Part shown: piece after piece, positions 34,317 to 46,420 of the stretch
How the letters are laid out: every line of letters starts with the position of its first letter
How positions within the stretch are numbered: position 1 is the first letter of the stretch
NCBI GenBank assembly: GCA_028274465.1
Contig: CM051455.1
Coordinates: 126,205,462 to 126,269,461 of the forward strand
Origin: Plantago ovata
Taxonomy: Eukaryota > Streptophyta > Magnoliopsida > Lamiales > Plantaginaceae
Direction: 5' to 3'
DNA: 64,000 bases
Notes under the pieces: model-generated
Seen by the model: only the letters and a program-made list of their open reading frames with translations
Databases searched by the model: none
Told to the model about the DNA's origin: nothing
Position numbers and translations under genes: made by a program

Positions 34317-35659
34317 GAATCACGGCACCAAGATCGAGGAGAGCTGGCTCGAGCAGGAAGGGGAAGGGAGTAGCATCAAGCTCCCAACCTTCTCACCACA
34401 TGTACGAGATGTCTTTAGCTGCGGTAGAGGTGCGACAAAGGCTAGAAGCGGAGCTGGCCGACGGGGGAAGATCGATCATTCCAGACAGGAGGATTGATAT
34501 TCCAGAGTCGGCAGCTGATACGGCGGGGTATAGGACGCTATCACGATTGGCGTCAAGAAGGAATTGGGTTTGGTACAGTTCCAACAGGTTCAAGGGGTAC
34601 AACGAGAGCCTCCTCCAAGAGTTCTACACTGGATACACAGATCTCGAGGAGAAAAATGGGGTACTAGTTCGAGGCCTGATAATACCATGGACACCAGAGC
34701 ACATTTCCTCATTCATCCATTTTGGGCAGCAGGAGTTCACAGGGAGCAACCATGCCTACCTGTATTCGAGGGCCTCTAGGGGGATAGGAAGACATATTAC
34801 GGACGTGATCTGCAACACGGAGTACAGATATCCAGACATTGGGGGAGAACCTACACGGGTCCGTCAGAGCGACCTTAGCATTGAAGCAAAGGTGATGATG
34901 AAATTTTGTATCTTCAACTTGATCCCTAGGAAGAATGACTCATGGATTCAGCCCTACTACGCCGAGCTCCTCTACTGCTTGATAGACAGACATCGGATCG
35001 ACATCGGGCACATCATGTATGAGGAGTATGAGCGCCACTGGGAAAAGAAAAAGAAGCCCTTCGTCTTCCCAAGCTTCATCACTGCCTACTGCAAATATCA
35101 TGGGGTCGATGACATTGACGAGGGGGGTTGCGAGGTCGCTGCCCTTTCACCCTCGACCATTGAGGTGCAGCTGGCTAGGTATCAGTTGAAGAACCCCACG
35201 GCTGCCGCTGCTGATGTGGGAGCACCTTTCCAGCCGAGCAATTCCGATCATGAGAATGATTATGAGGATGCTATGGAGGCCGATGATGGCCAAGCCCCTA
35301 TCCCGGATATCCCATTTGTCCATCGAGCACCGCATGCACCACCTCGAGCACCACATGGGTCTAGAGGATTTGACTTCTCTGAATTCCGGACCTACCTTGA
35401 CGACTGTTTCGATAGAGCCGATGCTAGTACTGCAGCCTTGACCACTTCTGTCCAAGGACTGCGACAGGACCTCGACGGGCACATTGCCCAGCGCAACCGC
35501 GATTGAGAGACATTCGAGGAGCATCGCCGAGAGGATAGGCAACAAAGGTGGGAGCAGAAACAGCTCATCCAGCAGCAACAGGAGGCCCTACAGCAATCCA
35601 ATGATCTCCTGTCTGACATGTGGAGGAACTTTTATGGGGATTACCATCCCGATGATTAG
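34317..35659 (+). pseudogene. Env-like / 'putative plant transposon protein' ORF2, one stop
   Basis: Opens at the splice acceptor with a basic, Ser-rich leader (APRSRRAGSSRKGKG). The body has landmarks of the Athila env-like ORF often annotated Transposase_32 (putative plant transposon protein): NRFKGYNESLLQEFYTGY, VLVRGLIIPWTPEHISSF and a Cys/Tyr-rich C-terminal part. A TGA at 35504-35506 (CGA expected, a C-to-T change) interrupts it; a Gln-rich coiled-coil end follows to TAG at 35659. The biochemical role of this family is unknown. It replaces the ORF2 type found in elements 1 and 3. Confidence 0.7.
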
Positions 35660-37209
35660 TCTTTTCACATGTCCACTCTTAGCCAACCGAGGCCAAACCA
35701 TTCGGTAACATCTAGTATCACTTCTTATTACTCATTCTCTTTTGCTAGGGGCTAGCTTAAGAATCGTAAGGGAAATGGGATGTGAACCGTGATGTTAAGT
35801 ATTGTTTGGCTTTGTGTTGATTAGTATCTTGTTCTTTGTCTGCATTTGCATTTGCACGTTTACTGCTTTCTTAGATTTTTTAGGTTGCATTCACTACATT
35901 CATCCTAGGATAGTTTTGCATGTTTTATATGGAGTTTATTGCCGAATTTTTTGAACTTTTTTATTGGGTAGATCAACTAACTATGCCATTAATCGTATGC
36001 TTCATCTCTATGAATTTGTTTGAGGTTTTTCTCGCTTGGCTTGTCACATTTATGTATTGCACTTAGTTAAGCTTGGTAGTCTCGACATCACTTAGTGGTG
36101 TTTTCTCTACTGCGGTTCACGAAGGCCTTTATAATAGGATGATCCATGTTAGGGTATTATGGTTGTTTTCCCGAGTAATTATGTACCTAAGAGGCAACAA
36201 GTCTTCACCATGCTTTGAGATTGCTAAATGCCTAGGAAGGAGGTAGTGTGAGGTTGTGTGATCCTTTGTTTATAACCATTCTTCCGAATAGGTTTGGGGA
36301 GGGGGTTACACCATCGTAGACTTGTTTTTCGTTTTTCATTTCCGTATCGTGAGTTTATTTTTCCTTTTCCGTAAATTTTTTACTCCAACCTATTCTTTCG
36401 AATAGGTTTGGGGAAGTCGTGTGAGTCATTTTGTTTCTCTTTCTGTTGTGCTACTGCTGGCTAAAAAAAGAGAAAAAAAAAAGAAAGAAAAAAATTCCAG
36501 GAAAAAAGAAAAGAAAAAGAAAAAAAAGAAAACTGGAAAGAAGAAAAAAAGAGAAAAGACCCCAAAAAAGCAAAGAAGCGTCCAAAAAAGAAAGCCAAAT
36601 AGCAGTTAGCAAAGTGTTGTGTGTCTCATTTTCCAATTCTTGTAATGTTCGTAATCGTGTTGTAATTTTCTATTTTTTGTCTTTTGTTTTTGAGTGTCAT
36701 CTGTTCTAGACCACCCTCGTCCTGCCATTCAGGAAATGGTGAATAGCTTAAGACTTTACTTGAGAGATGGGTAGAATAGGGGAGTGTTATCTTTTATAGG
36801 GAACCCTCATTCGTTTGATCAGAGCCAGTACTGGTTCGACCTCTTTGAGGGAAAGTCTTAAACTTGGTGAACAGCAGTAAGTCCTCAGTTTCATAGGCAT
36901 GGGACAACCATTCGTATCTTATCATGCTTCATTACGTCGTCACTGACTAGGTCCAGGTAGAGAATGTTATGAGAGACTATCTTGTCTTGACATAAGTGCT
37001 TATGTGGATGTGTATAAGTCAATCGAGGTATTCTTCAACCTATATCCATGCTTTGATTTATATGTTTTTTGTTCATATATTTTTTGATAGATCCAGTAGA
37101 TTAGTTCATTTTATTTGGCATGAGACACCATTTTATGTGTTGCATTGTTTTTTGCATTAGAGTCTAGCTTAGTTGCTTGAGGACAAGCAAAGGTTCGGTT
37201 TGGGGAATT
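35660..37209 (+). other. Element 2 3' non-coding region
   Basis: Collinear with 19329-20919: hairpins at 36276-36292 (one base shorter) and 36389-36406, A/G tract at about 36465-36596, and GGTTTGGGGAATT before the 3' LTR. No gene is seen. Confidence 0.7.
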
Positions 37210-38512
37210 TGATGAATGTGTATTTTACACTTTCATTTGAGTCTTTTTCACCTATTTTAGCTATCGTCTATGTTAATTTAGCTATATTTAAGTGCATTTA
37301 TTAGAATAGTGTCACGTTTCCTTTTAGATTTTATTTTACAGGTTTTGGTTGAAATTCGGAGATTTTGGGGCAATTATATTGAAGTTGACAAGGAATTGGT
37401 GTTCCAGAAGCCTATTTGGAGTATCTGAAGGTTTCCATATAGGATTTGGAGTCTAGGGGTCGAATCTGGAGGTTAGAAGGCCACTAGAAGTCAGAAACCG
37501 AGTCCGAAAAGGGGAAGAAATCCAAAAACGCGGAATTCCGTGAATCGCCCCACACCAGGCGAATCGCCCGGGACATGGGGCGAATCGCCCCACACCAGGC
37601 GAATCGCCCGGTGTGTGGGGCCCTTCGCCCCACACAAATTCGAAGCCTATATATAGTTGCTCAGTTTTTCTCCGAAATTCATACTTTTCCAGACCTATTC
37701 TCTCACCTTTCTCTGTAGTTTTAGGTAGGAACTTCCCAGAGCCTGTTCTGGGGGTACGTAGCTTAGGAGATACTTTTTCATAGCAGTTTGGAGCTTGTAA
37801 GATCGCGATTCTTCGGAGACTGACAACCTTCGGTAACATTGTATCTTACGGTTTATTCTACTTATTTTTATATATCTTTCAACATGTTTTCTTCTATGAT
37901 TTTTGTTGATTGCATGACAACTATGAGTAGCTAAACTTATCGTTGGTGGTAGTATGTGAATTCTTAGCGAAGGGTTGATAATCATGCTAATGGCTATATC
38001 GCGCATTATACTCTGTGTTATTGCTTTATTTCGTTGATCAGGCGCAACCTATATCTTCGTATGTTGATTAATTATTATGCACAATTGGACCCTCGTCGAC
38101 CTATGCATATCTATATCTTCGTAGTGTTGAATAATTACGGAACACAATTGGACAATAGTATTGATCTGTCAGTATCTATATCTTCGTAGTGTTTAATGAT
38201 TGCAACAGGACAATTGATTGATCAAAGATATCCATGCAAAATCGAGGAATTACGCATGATTATTAACCCGTTATGCTTTGAAGGACCATACTATCACCAA
38301 TCTCCATTATCTGTTAGAAAAACCTTTGCTATACCGTCTGCTGTTTTATATTCTTTAATTAGATTTGATAAAGCTAGTTATAGTCCTTAGAGAACGACAC
38401 TCGAGGTCATTCTACTGCTACACTACGGTTTTCGTTGTAGTCGTAAATTGCCTTTGGTTAAATAACAAATTTGTATGCATGTAACTGGGACCGACAATCC
38501 TGCGTTTCATCA
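37210..38512 (+). repeat. 3' LTR of Athila-like element 2
   Basis: 1303 bp, 26 bp longer than the 5' LTR, with more copies of the GGGGCGAATCGCCCC-type hairpin (about 37540-37635). TATA box TATATATA at 37648-37655. Confidence 0.92.
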
Positions 38513-38647
38513 TGTATCAATATTCAATGATATACAAAACAAAGTTTGAATTGAATCTCACGTATATCGAAACACTAATTTTGCCCTTGGATACGGCACT
38601 CAAACATACCCAAACGTTGGGTGTTGTTGGACCTCTAATACAACAAG

Positions 38648-38763
38648 ATCGAACACCAATAATAACCCATATATCGTGCTATATGGGTTATATCGAACAC
38701 CAATAATAACCCATATATCGTGCTATATCGAACACCAATAATAACCCATATATCGCCCCGCCA
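38648..38763. repeat. Local triplication at unit 4/5 junction
   Basis: The words CGAACACCAATAATAACCCA and TATATCGTGCTATAT recur about three times. AACCCATATA...TATATGGGTT forms an inverted repeat. Not seen at other unit borders. Confidence 0.85.
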
Positions 38764-39996
38764 CTAATTTTAATGTTTTTGTAAGCTTTTGCTCTCTAAC
38801 ATAATTTCTCATATATCGTGCTAAAATATCTCATACTTAAATTCAGAGCGCGAAATACATTTTAAGTAAAAGCCCAGAATCTTCGATATCGTAACTTGGC
38901 GGGGGACCACTCCTCACTGGCGGGGCGCGAATGTGCTCCAGGAAATTTTGTCGATTCTGTTCTACACTAAAATATTAATCCGGGCGCATCTCTTATTGGA
39001 TCAGGGTGTGTGACCTATTGTTGGAAAGAACTTTGAGTTGGCTACGCATGGGCATTGGTTTCAGGTCCATCCGACGTTATGTGAAGGACTGGTGAACAAA
39101 ATGGATAGACTGCGCAATCTTGCACACTTGAATGACTATGAAATCTTCACCCAAACTCCAAATTCACCACCATCTTCGCCTCGTACAAGCTATTCTCAAC
39201 ATCTCATTTGTTATTCATTGACACCAAGACACCAATACGACCATATTTTGTACTCCTCGCGCCTCGGGGACCTCGAGGCACTCCATGGAAAAGTCAAGTC
39301 TTCATAGTAAGCTCAATTTGCACCAAAATAAGCCTATTTTACGCTATTTTCTTCCTTTTGCTTATGGGGACCCTGTGACAAAAAACATATCAAAATTAAC
39401 TAATTCTATCGAAATATAAAGTAAAGGAACAATAAATGGTCGAAAAAAGGCCTTGATAACGGGTACTAATTTATCGTCATCACCCAGTCCGAGCTTTGAT
39501 GGGCCCGACACACCTCTAGGCCACGAGATGGGCCTGATAGAAATGGCATGTGCCGAACAAGGCATCACAGAGCCAGCCCCACCTAATCTATTGCCATCCA
39601 CCATTATATTCATAAAATATACTCTTTATTTATTTAAATTGGCCACCTAGTGCTGAGATGCTTGTTTACAAGTTATTCATGGGATCATCTTCATAAATAA
39701 TAAAGTAATACATTCAATCGGTAAATAAGATAAAAAAAATTTTAAAATCAATTCCATCTATAATATTCATAAATTTGACCGTGAAAGTAATGTCTCCACG
39801 ACCTTTTTATATAATTTTGTAAATAGCAAAATCTTGTGTACTTTCTTCTATGTTGCGTAAATTTCATTAATTGATATTGGTGAATGATACTATTATTCAT
39901 AAACGCCAAAATCATTTATCTAAAAAATCGAAAGTATCATTACATACATTTTACCAAAAATAATAAATAAAATATAGCTAAATTGATAACATAGTC

Positions 39997-40004
39997 TATA
40001 AATA
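39997..40004 (+). promoter_or_regulatory. TATA box of ERF-like gene, unit 5
   Basis: TATAAATA, 92 bp upstream of the ATG at 40089. Confidence 0.72.
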
Positions 40005-40088
40005 TCTCCCTTCATTCGTCATAGGAAGACACAATAACACAAACTATTTTCTTTTCCCATTTTTCTTGCATTGTGTAGAGTTTCTAAT

Positions 40089-40619
40089 ATGGAACGGGGT
40101 CAAGGGGTCACTGTTCGTGGAATCGTGATATGGCCTCCGGAAAGGTACTGGACATATATCTGGAATCCACTGATAGAGCGTCATGTCTGGATTGGGACGT
40201 TTTACTCCTCAAGAGATGCGATAGCAGCATTGGTTGATGCAATCCCTAGGTTCTACGGTGCACATATGGGAACCAATCTTACTCAAGTCAATCATTCCGT
40301 TCTTTTTCCGCCACCACCTCTGGTAGTAAGAGCAGCTCCAGGTCTACCAATCCATGACGTTATCATCTTTCCCGTGTTATCACCTAATGCTCAACGCATT
40401 CTTTTGGATGAAATAGCAGGGCATAGACCGGGAGGGTATATCTTCCAGGTAAGCAGTGGCATTGTGGTGATGAGTCAATTTAATGTCTTTCCTATTTCAA
40501 CTGAACCACCCCACCAATCAAACGGTGATGTTCAAGTCATGAACCAGCCACAACTTCATCAGCCCACTGGAATTCCCCGTGACTTTCATCTTAACCTACC
40601 TCCACCAGAAGAGCAATGA
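40089..40619 (+). CDS. ERF-like protein with altered EAR tail, unit 5
   Basis: 176 codons, uninterrupted, without the extra Asp of units 3 and 4. The degenerate AP2/ERF domain reads RGIVIWPPERYWTYIWNP and WIGTF; the Leu of WLG is Ile here and the Asp two residues before the Ile is Tyr. The tail reads HLNLPPPEEQ: the Asp of DLNxxP is His, leaving an LxL core. Repressor activity through the tail is therefore less certain than in units 3 and 4. Confidence 0.68.
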   Translation: MERGQGVTVRGIVIWPPERYWTYIWNPLIERHVWIGTFYSSRDAIAALVDAIPRFYGAHMGTNLTQVNHSVLFPPPPLVVRAAPGLPIHDVIIFPVLSPNAQRILLDEIAGHRPGGYIFQVSSGIVVMSQFNVFPISTEPPHQSNGDVQVMNQPQLHQPTGIPRDFHLNLPPPEEQ

Positions 40620-42656
40620 GAGTTTGGTTGTTATCAGGGGTAAAGTTGTGTTTAAGCATAGCAGCACTTTTGTCGGACCCTTTTAAGGGGAAAAAAGATG
40701 TTACAGTATTTCTATTTTAAATAAATTTTCAATATGAGACATCCAATATTTTTACCTAGTATTAAATATTATCAATTGAGGTATTCTATATCCATGTTGA
40801 TTTGTTTTATTAATTGTCTTTTTTTTTATGAATAATTGTATCAATATTCAATGATATACAAAAGGAACTTTAAATTGAATCTCACGTATATCGAAATACT
40901 AAGTTTGCCCTTGTATATGGCACTCAAACATACTCAAACATTGGGTGTTGTTGGACCTCTAATACAACAAGATCAAACACCGAGGGGGTGAATAGTCCTT
41001 TAATGTTTTTGTAAACTTTTGCTCTCTAACGTAATTTCTCATATATCGTGCTAAAATATCTCATACTTAAATTCAGAGCGCGAAATACTTGTAATTAAGT
41101 GCTCGTAAACTTATTCGGAACGTATATATAACAATAATAACCATTACTAAAAAAATTGCCTAATTGCACCCTTTTAGTTAGTGACACATTAACAATTTTG
41201 TGTCTACACATAGGCATCCCTTTCAAAGCCTCATACTAACATATTCGGTAACCATATAATCAAATCCTACATCCTACAATCAACACATACTGATTAGCTA
41301 CTCATAACGAATAAAGCATAAACAATACTCATAATCATAATAGCAATAGCAGGAAATATCATAAACATTATCAAAGATCAGATTAAAGGAGTTGATACAA
41401 CCATCCAATCTGTGACTAATCGATAGAATACTCAAATCGGACAATCAAGATACATAGAATATTAATAAGAATGGAATCACATCTCTCTTATAAAAATCAA
41501 GTCTCCAAAGGTAGAATACTGAAAAGGAGGCTCCAAAATGAGTCCTAGAGTTTTTACGAAAGTGAAATTCAATATATAATGGAGGTGATATGACATTTTA
41601 AGTAAAAGCCCAGAATCTGCGATATCGTAACTTGGCGGGGGACCACTCCTCACTGGCGGGGCGCGAATATGTTCCAGGAAATTTCATCGATTCTAGTCTT
41701 CACTAAAATATTAATTCCGGGCGCATCGCTTATTGGATCAGGGCGTATGACCTACAGTTGATATTCACTTTGAGTTACCTACTCATGGGCATTGGTTTCA
41801 GGTCCATCCGACGTTATATGAAGGACGGGTGATCAAAATGGCTAGACTGCGCAATCTTGCACACTTGAATGACTATGAAATCTTCACCCGAACTCCAAAT
41901 TCACCACCATCTTCGCTTCGTACAAGCTATTCTCAACATCTTATTTGTTATTCATTGACACCAAGACTCCAATACGACCATATTTTGTACTCCTCGAGCC
42001 TCGGGGACCTCCAGGTACTCCATGGAAAAGTCAAGTCTTCAAAGTAAGCTCAATTTGCACCAAAATAAGACTATTTTGCGCTATTTTTTTCCTTTTGCTT
42101 CCGGGGACCCTATGACACAAAATATATAAAAATTAACTAATTCTAACTAAAATATAAAGTAAAAGAATAATAAAACGGTCGAAAAAGAGCCTTGATAATG
42201 GGTACTAATTTATCGTCATCACCCAGTCCGAGCTTTGATGGGCCCGGCACATCTCTAGCTAGGCCACGAGATGGGCCTGATATAAATCTGGCCACTCAGT
42301 GCTGAGATGCTTCTTTAGAAAAGTTTACAAGCATTATTCATGGCATCATCTACACAAATAATAAAGTAATAAATTCAATTGGTAAATAAAATAAAAATTT
42401 TAAAAAATCAATTCCATCTATAATATTAATAAATTTGACCGTGAAAGTAATGTGTCCACGACTTTTTTATGTAATTTTGTAAATAGCAAAATCTAGTGTG
42501 CTTTCTTCTACGTTACATAAATTTTATGAATGGATAATGGTCAACGGTACTATTATTCATTAACGCCAAAATCATTTATCTAAAAGATTGAAAGTACCAT
42601 TATATACATTTTACCAAAAACAATAAATAAAATCTGGCTAAATTGATAACATAGTC

Positions 42657-42664
42657 TATAAATA
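42657..42664 (+). promoter_or_regulatory. TATA box of ERF-like gene, unit 6
   Basis: TATAAATA, 92 bp upstream of the ATG at 42749. Confidence 0.68.
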
Positions 42665-42748
42665 TCTCCCTTCATTCCTCATAGGAAGACATAATAACAC
42701 AAACTATTTTCTTTTCCCATTTTTATTGCATTGTTCAGAGTTTCTAAT

Positions 42749-43279
42749 ATGGAACAGCGTCAAGGGGTGACAGGTCGTGGAATCGTGATATGGCCTCCGG
42801 CAAGGTACTGGACAGATATCCGGGATCCACTGATAGAGCGTCATGTCTGGCTTGCGATGTTTTACTCCACAAGGGATGCGATAGCAACATTGGTTGATGC
42901 AATCCCTATGTTCTATGGTCTACATATGGGAACCAATCTTACTCAAGTCAATCATTCCGTTCTTTTTCCTCCACCACCTCTGGTAGTAAGAGCAGCTCCA
43001 GGTCTACCAATCAATGAGTTTATCATCTTTCCCGTGTTATCACCTAATGTTCAACGTATTCTTTTGGCTGAAATAGCGGGGCATAGACCGGGAGGGTATA
43101 TCTTCTAGTTAAGCAGTGACATTGTGGTGATGAGTCAATTTAATGTGTTTCATATTTCAACTGAACCAGCCCACCAATCAAACGGTGATGTTCAAGTCAT
43201 GAACCTGCCACAGCTTCATTAGCCCACTCAAATTCCCCGTGACTTTGATCTGAACCTACCTCCACCAGAAGCTCAATGA
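42749..43279 (+). pseudogene. ERF-like EAR gene, unit 6, nonsense
   Basis: Collinear with the other copies (531 bp), but CAG is TAG at 43106-43108 and truncates the protein after 119 residues. WLG has become WLA in WLAMFYS. Similarity continues past the stop to a DLNLPPP tail followed by TGA at 43277-43279. More amino-acid changes than the other copies; the oldest or least constrained member. Confidence 0.8.
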
Positions 43280-43637
43280 GAATTTGGTTGTTATCAGGGG
43301 TAAAGTTGTGTTTAAGCATAGCAGCGCTTTAGCCGCACCCTTTTAATGGGAAAAAAGATGTTATTTCTATTTTAAATAAATTTTCTATATGAGACATATC
43401 CAATATTGTTACCTAGTATTAAAGATTATTAATTGAGGTACTCTATATCTATGTTGATATGTTTTATTATTTGTCTTTTTTATGAATAATTGTATCAATC
43501 TTCAAAGAAATACAGAAGAAAGTTTAAATTGAATCTCACGTGTATATCGAAATACTGATTTTTCCCTTGCATACGACACTCAAACAAACCTATACATTGG
43601 GTGTTGTTGGACCTGTAATACACCAAGATAAAACACC

Positions 43638-43753
43638 GAGGGCGGTGAATAGTCCTTTAATGTTTTTGTAAACTTTTGGTCTCTAACATAATTTCTCATA
43701 TATGGTGCTAAAATATCTCATACTTAAATTCAGAGCGCGAAATACTTGTAATA
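43638..43753 (+). repeat. Truncated start of a seventh unit
   Basis: About 116 bp matching the unit head (GTGAATAGTCCTTTAATG... to GCGCGAAATACTTGTAAT). Similarity stops at 43753, marking the right edge of the array. Confidence 0.85.
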
Positions 43754-46420
43754 ATATTATAATGTAATCCATTATACAAAACGAAAAACTAAAAACTGTT
43801 GCGCTTGTTGCGCTTGACAAGCGCAACTGATCTGCTATTTGCGACTCTAGTCGCAACGGTCTAAGCAAAAGAAGACTGGCCGCTAATATAAAAGAAGACT
43901 CGATCGCTGCTGCTGCAGGTATTTCTTCTTTATTCTTTTTCTCTGCAATTCTAGTTTCGATTTTCTATTCCGGTTGCATTCGAATCAACTTTAATTACAA
44001 AACCCCTCTTCATGCAATTTGAATTCTCTGACTGATAAACAAATTAGTGTAGTGTACGAATTAATCAATTTTCTTTTGGGAATTCGAGATTGTTGATTCT
44101 GATATGAGTGTAACTGTTTGTTCTGGTGAAATTATTAATATTCGATTCAGCAAATTTGAAATAATTTATTCTGGTTCTGGTTGTTATATTGGATTCTGGT
44201 GTTATTCGAAACTATTACGTCCCTTGCTTGCTAGCTTCACTCTTGTTTTTCACTTCTTAATGATTCACTCATGGTGCATTACTCCATTACAAGACACCAC
44301 ACATATTTATAGTACTTTGCTAAGTCAGTTGATTTTACTAGCTAGAAAGTTCTTGATGCTTATCTTCAAAGTTACTGCCATTGTTGAATTTTCCAGTTCT
44401 TTTCTTGTTTCTATCTTGCACAACCGACACTCTGGAGTGTTCTTGATTTTCCCTGTGCCTGCAGCCTGCTACTATTTTCTATTTGCATCTGGATCCATCT
44501 TTCAATTTTTTGCATCTAGAACAAATGTTATGTTGCATGTGAGAATTGTTTTTCTTCCTTCAGTTCCTGAGATGAAGGGGTTGCCCAGTTTAACCAAATT
44601 TACTTGTGCCATGACATTGCATTATCCAATTCAATTAATTGATTGAGAAGGGTTTTGAGCCTGTGATATGTTACTTGTTATAAAGACTTGTGTACATTAT
44701 ACTATGCCTGACTATTTGATATGGCAAACAAATGCAGCTGGAAGCCTGGGTCATCTAAAGTTTTCCATGTTAGAACTATTTCATGTCAACTTTATGCTTC
44801 TTTATAGTTAAGTTTGCTCTTTTCATTTTCTTTTACAAGTTAATACAAACTTTGTTAAAGGTGCAATATCGGTTAACCTGAGATAACTCATTGCCTTTTC
44901 TTCTCATGTAAATATATGCAGTGACATTGGATTCTACTCATCAAAGTGTCATCATGAATGAGTTACCGAGCACAATTGGTACTCAATAGTCACCCTCTTG
45001 GTGGTGAGTCGTGAGAATCTAAATAGGTAAGGTTCCGACTTACTCCATCTCGACCATTTCTTTATTTCAGAAAACTGTTTTGCAAAGAAATCAACAAATG
45101 TGGGAAGTGGTTATATTGTTTGTTTCTTGTATGGTATGCCTGGAAACCGGCAATGATGGTGATAAATTTCTAGAATTTTATTCTGTATTTACATAGCTGG
45201 TGGTGTGTATATAGATTAAAAACTTGGTATGATTTAAGGCAGACTGTCCCTGGTATTATTCCACTTTGATTTGCTAGATACTGAATTCAAAGGTGTTTTA
45301 TGTTCTGTGTTGATCTCATTTGGCAATAATGTAACTGGGAGCTCTTAAACTTACTGGGTGAGAACTTCTTCCACTCTGCTATTTACTGTGGACTAATTTT
45401 CAGAGAATGATTTAAAGACATGGTGAAAGAATAAGGTTCAAGTGTACTCGAGTATATGATTTACTTGGGGTGTGCTCTTGTTAGGTGTGTTTCTTCATTT
45501 AATTCCAAGACCACAGTTGTGAAACCGTTTTAGAATTAGACATACATGTAGGGAATAATATTGGTTCGTTATTTGTGGTAAATATCATTTTGAAAAAGAG
45601 TGGATCAGATTGCGTGGAGGGGGTTCAAAGGGAGTGCTGATTCTAGGCAATTCCATGTATAACTAGTCGTTAGATGTTGACCTTGTGATCAAGATCACTA
45701 TTGGAAGCACAAAGTAGTAATATTGTACTGGTTTTTCTACTTTTAATATGTTTTCTGCTATTTGTTTTGAATGACTGAAAAAAATGTCTGAGCAGGCCTC
45801 CAGGAAGAGCTATCATTTTTAACTTACAAGCTGCTTTGTTTTTTAGTGTGTTAGCAGCAATCTGGAGAATTAGAAATGAGGTTATTAACGGGATGTAAAT
45901 TTGATGTGAACAAATGTATGTTTTTGTTAAAGAATTTTCAACTCAACTGTAAGGACTAAGAAGAACAATAGATTTATCAGGTGCTTTTGTGCTTCAGTTA
46001 TTAGTTTTTGATCCCTCAGTATATATTCTTCTATGTGTTTTGACATTTGAAGTTTGCTGATGCTAATCTAGACTTTGGGATCTTCTTTATCTTTTTTATC
46101 TCTAGAGTCCAGATTATTATTTGTGTTTACAGAAGAAAGAAAAGTGTTGAATGTTGGTTCTTGGCGTCGTTTGATATGCAGATTGGGTTGCACTGTAGTA
46201 AATGTTGCTCGAGGTGTATGTTTTTTAATTAGTATTCTCTCTTTTGCATCCTCAATAAGTGGGATTACATATTCATCGGTTGATCCCGATCATTATCTAA
46301 GTGCAAAAGAGTTAACGACTTTGTAGAAGTTTTTCAGTTCATATGTGGGTGTTTGATTCTCGGAACACCCCGTAATATGGATATGTTATGATAGATTGAA
46401 AATGTATTATAGTGAAGAAG
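43754..46420. other. Gene-poor region, possible decayed or non-coding transcript
   Basis: T-rich, intron-like sequence. A 180-codon ORF (44104-44646) has a composition expected of chance in T-rich DNA and matches no family I know. GCTGCTGCTGCAG/GTATTTC (about 43918) and TATATGCAG/TGACATTGG...AATAG/GTAAGG (about 44921-45029) look like splice sites around short non-coding exons. I cannot name a gene. Confidence 0.35.

Larger units (their letters stand above)
29619..38512 (+). mobile_element. Athila-like LTR retrotransposon element 2, gag-pro plus env-like ORF
   Basis: Complete insertion of 8894 bp with TSD TGTAT (29614-29618, 38513-38517). LTRs are 29619-30895 and 37210-38512. It shares LTR ends, primer site, gag-protease and 3' non-coding structure with elements 1 and 3. 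Its second ORF is different: a long env-like/plant transposon protein. No RT, RNase H or integrase. The gag-protease ORF is broken. Confidence 0.92.
27011..38763 (+). repeat. Tandem unit 4 (with Athila-like element 2)
   Basis: Starts GAGGGGGTGAATAGTCC. Its 3' part resumes at 38518 after element 2. The end is blurred by a small local triplication (38648-38763). Without the insertion it is about 2.8 kb. Confidence 0.83.
38764..40981 (+). repeat. Tandem unit 5 (head deleted)
   Basis: Starts at TTTTAATGTTTTTGTAAGC and runs to the next unit start at 40982. About 490 bp of the head (between GCGCGAAATAC and ATTTTAAGTAAAAGCC, junction near 38858) is missing relative to other units. The rest, including the TATA box and gene, is present. 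Confidence 0.83.
40982..43637 (+). repeat. Tandem unit 6
   Basis: 2656 bp with no large insertion, the best view of the basic unit length. Starts GAGGGGGTGAATAGTCC. More diverged than units 1-5; a deletion near 42285 removes part of the TGTGCCGGACAAGGCATC block. Confidence 0.87.

Noticed and set aside
44104..44646. 180-codon plus-strand ORF with hydrophobic stretches
   Set aside because: Phe/Leu/Ser-rich composition follows the T-rich DNA; no motif, no start context, and intron-like signals around it. Treated as a chance ORF.
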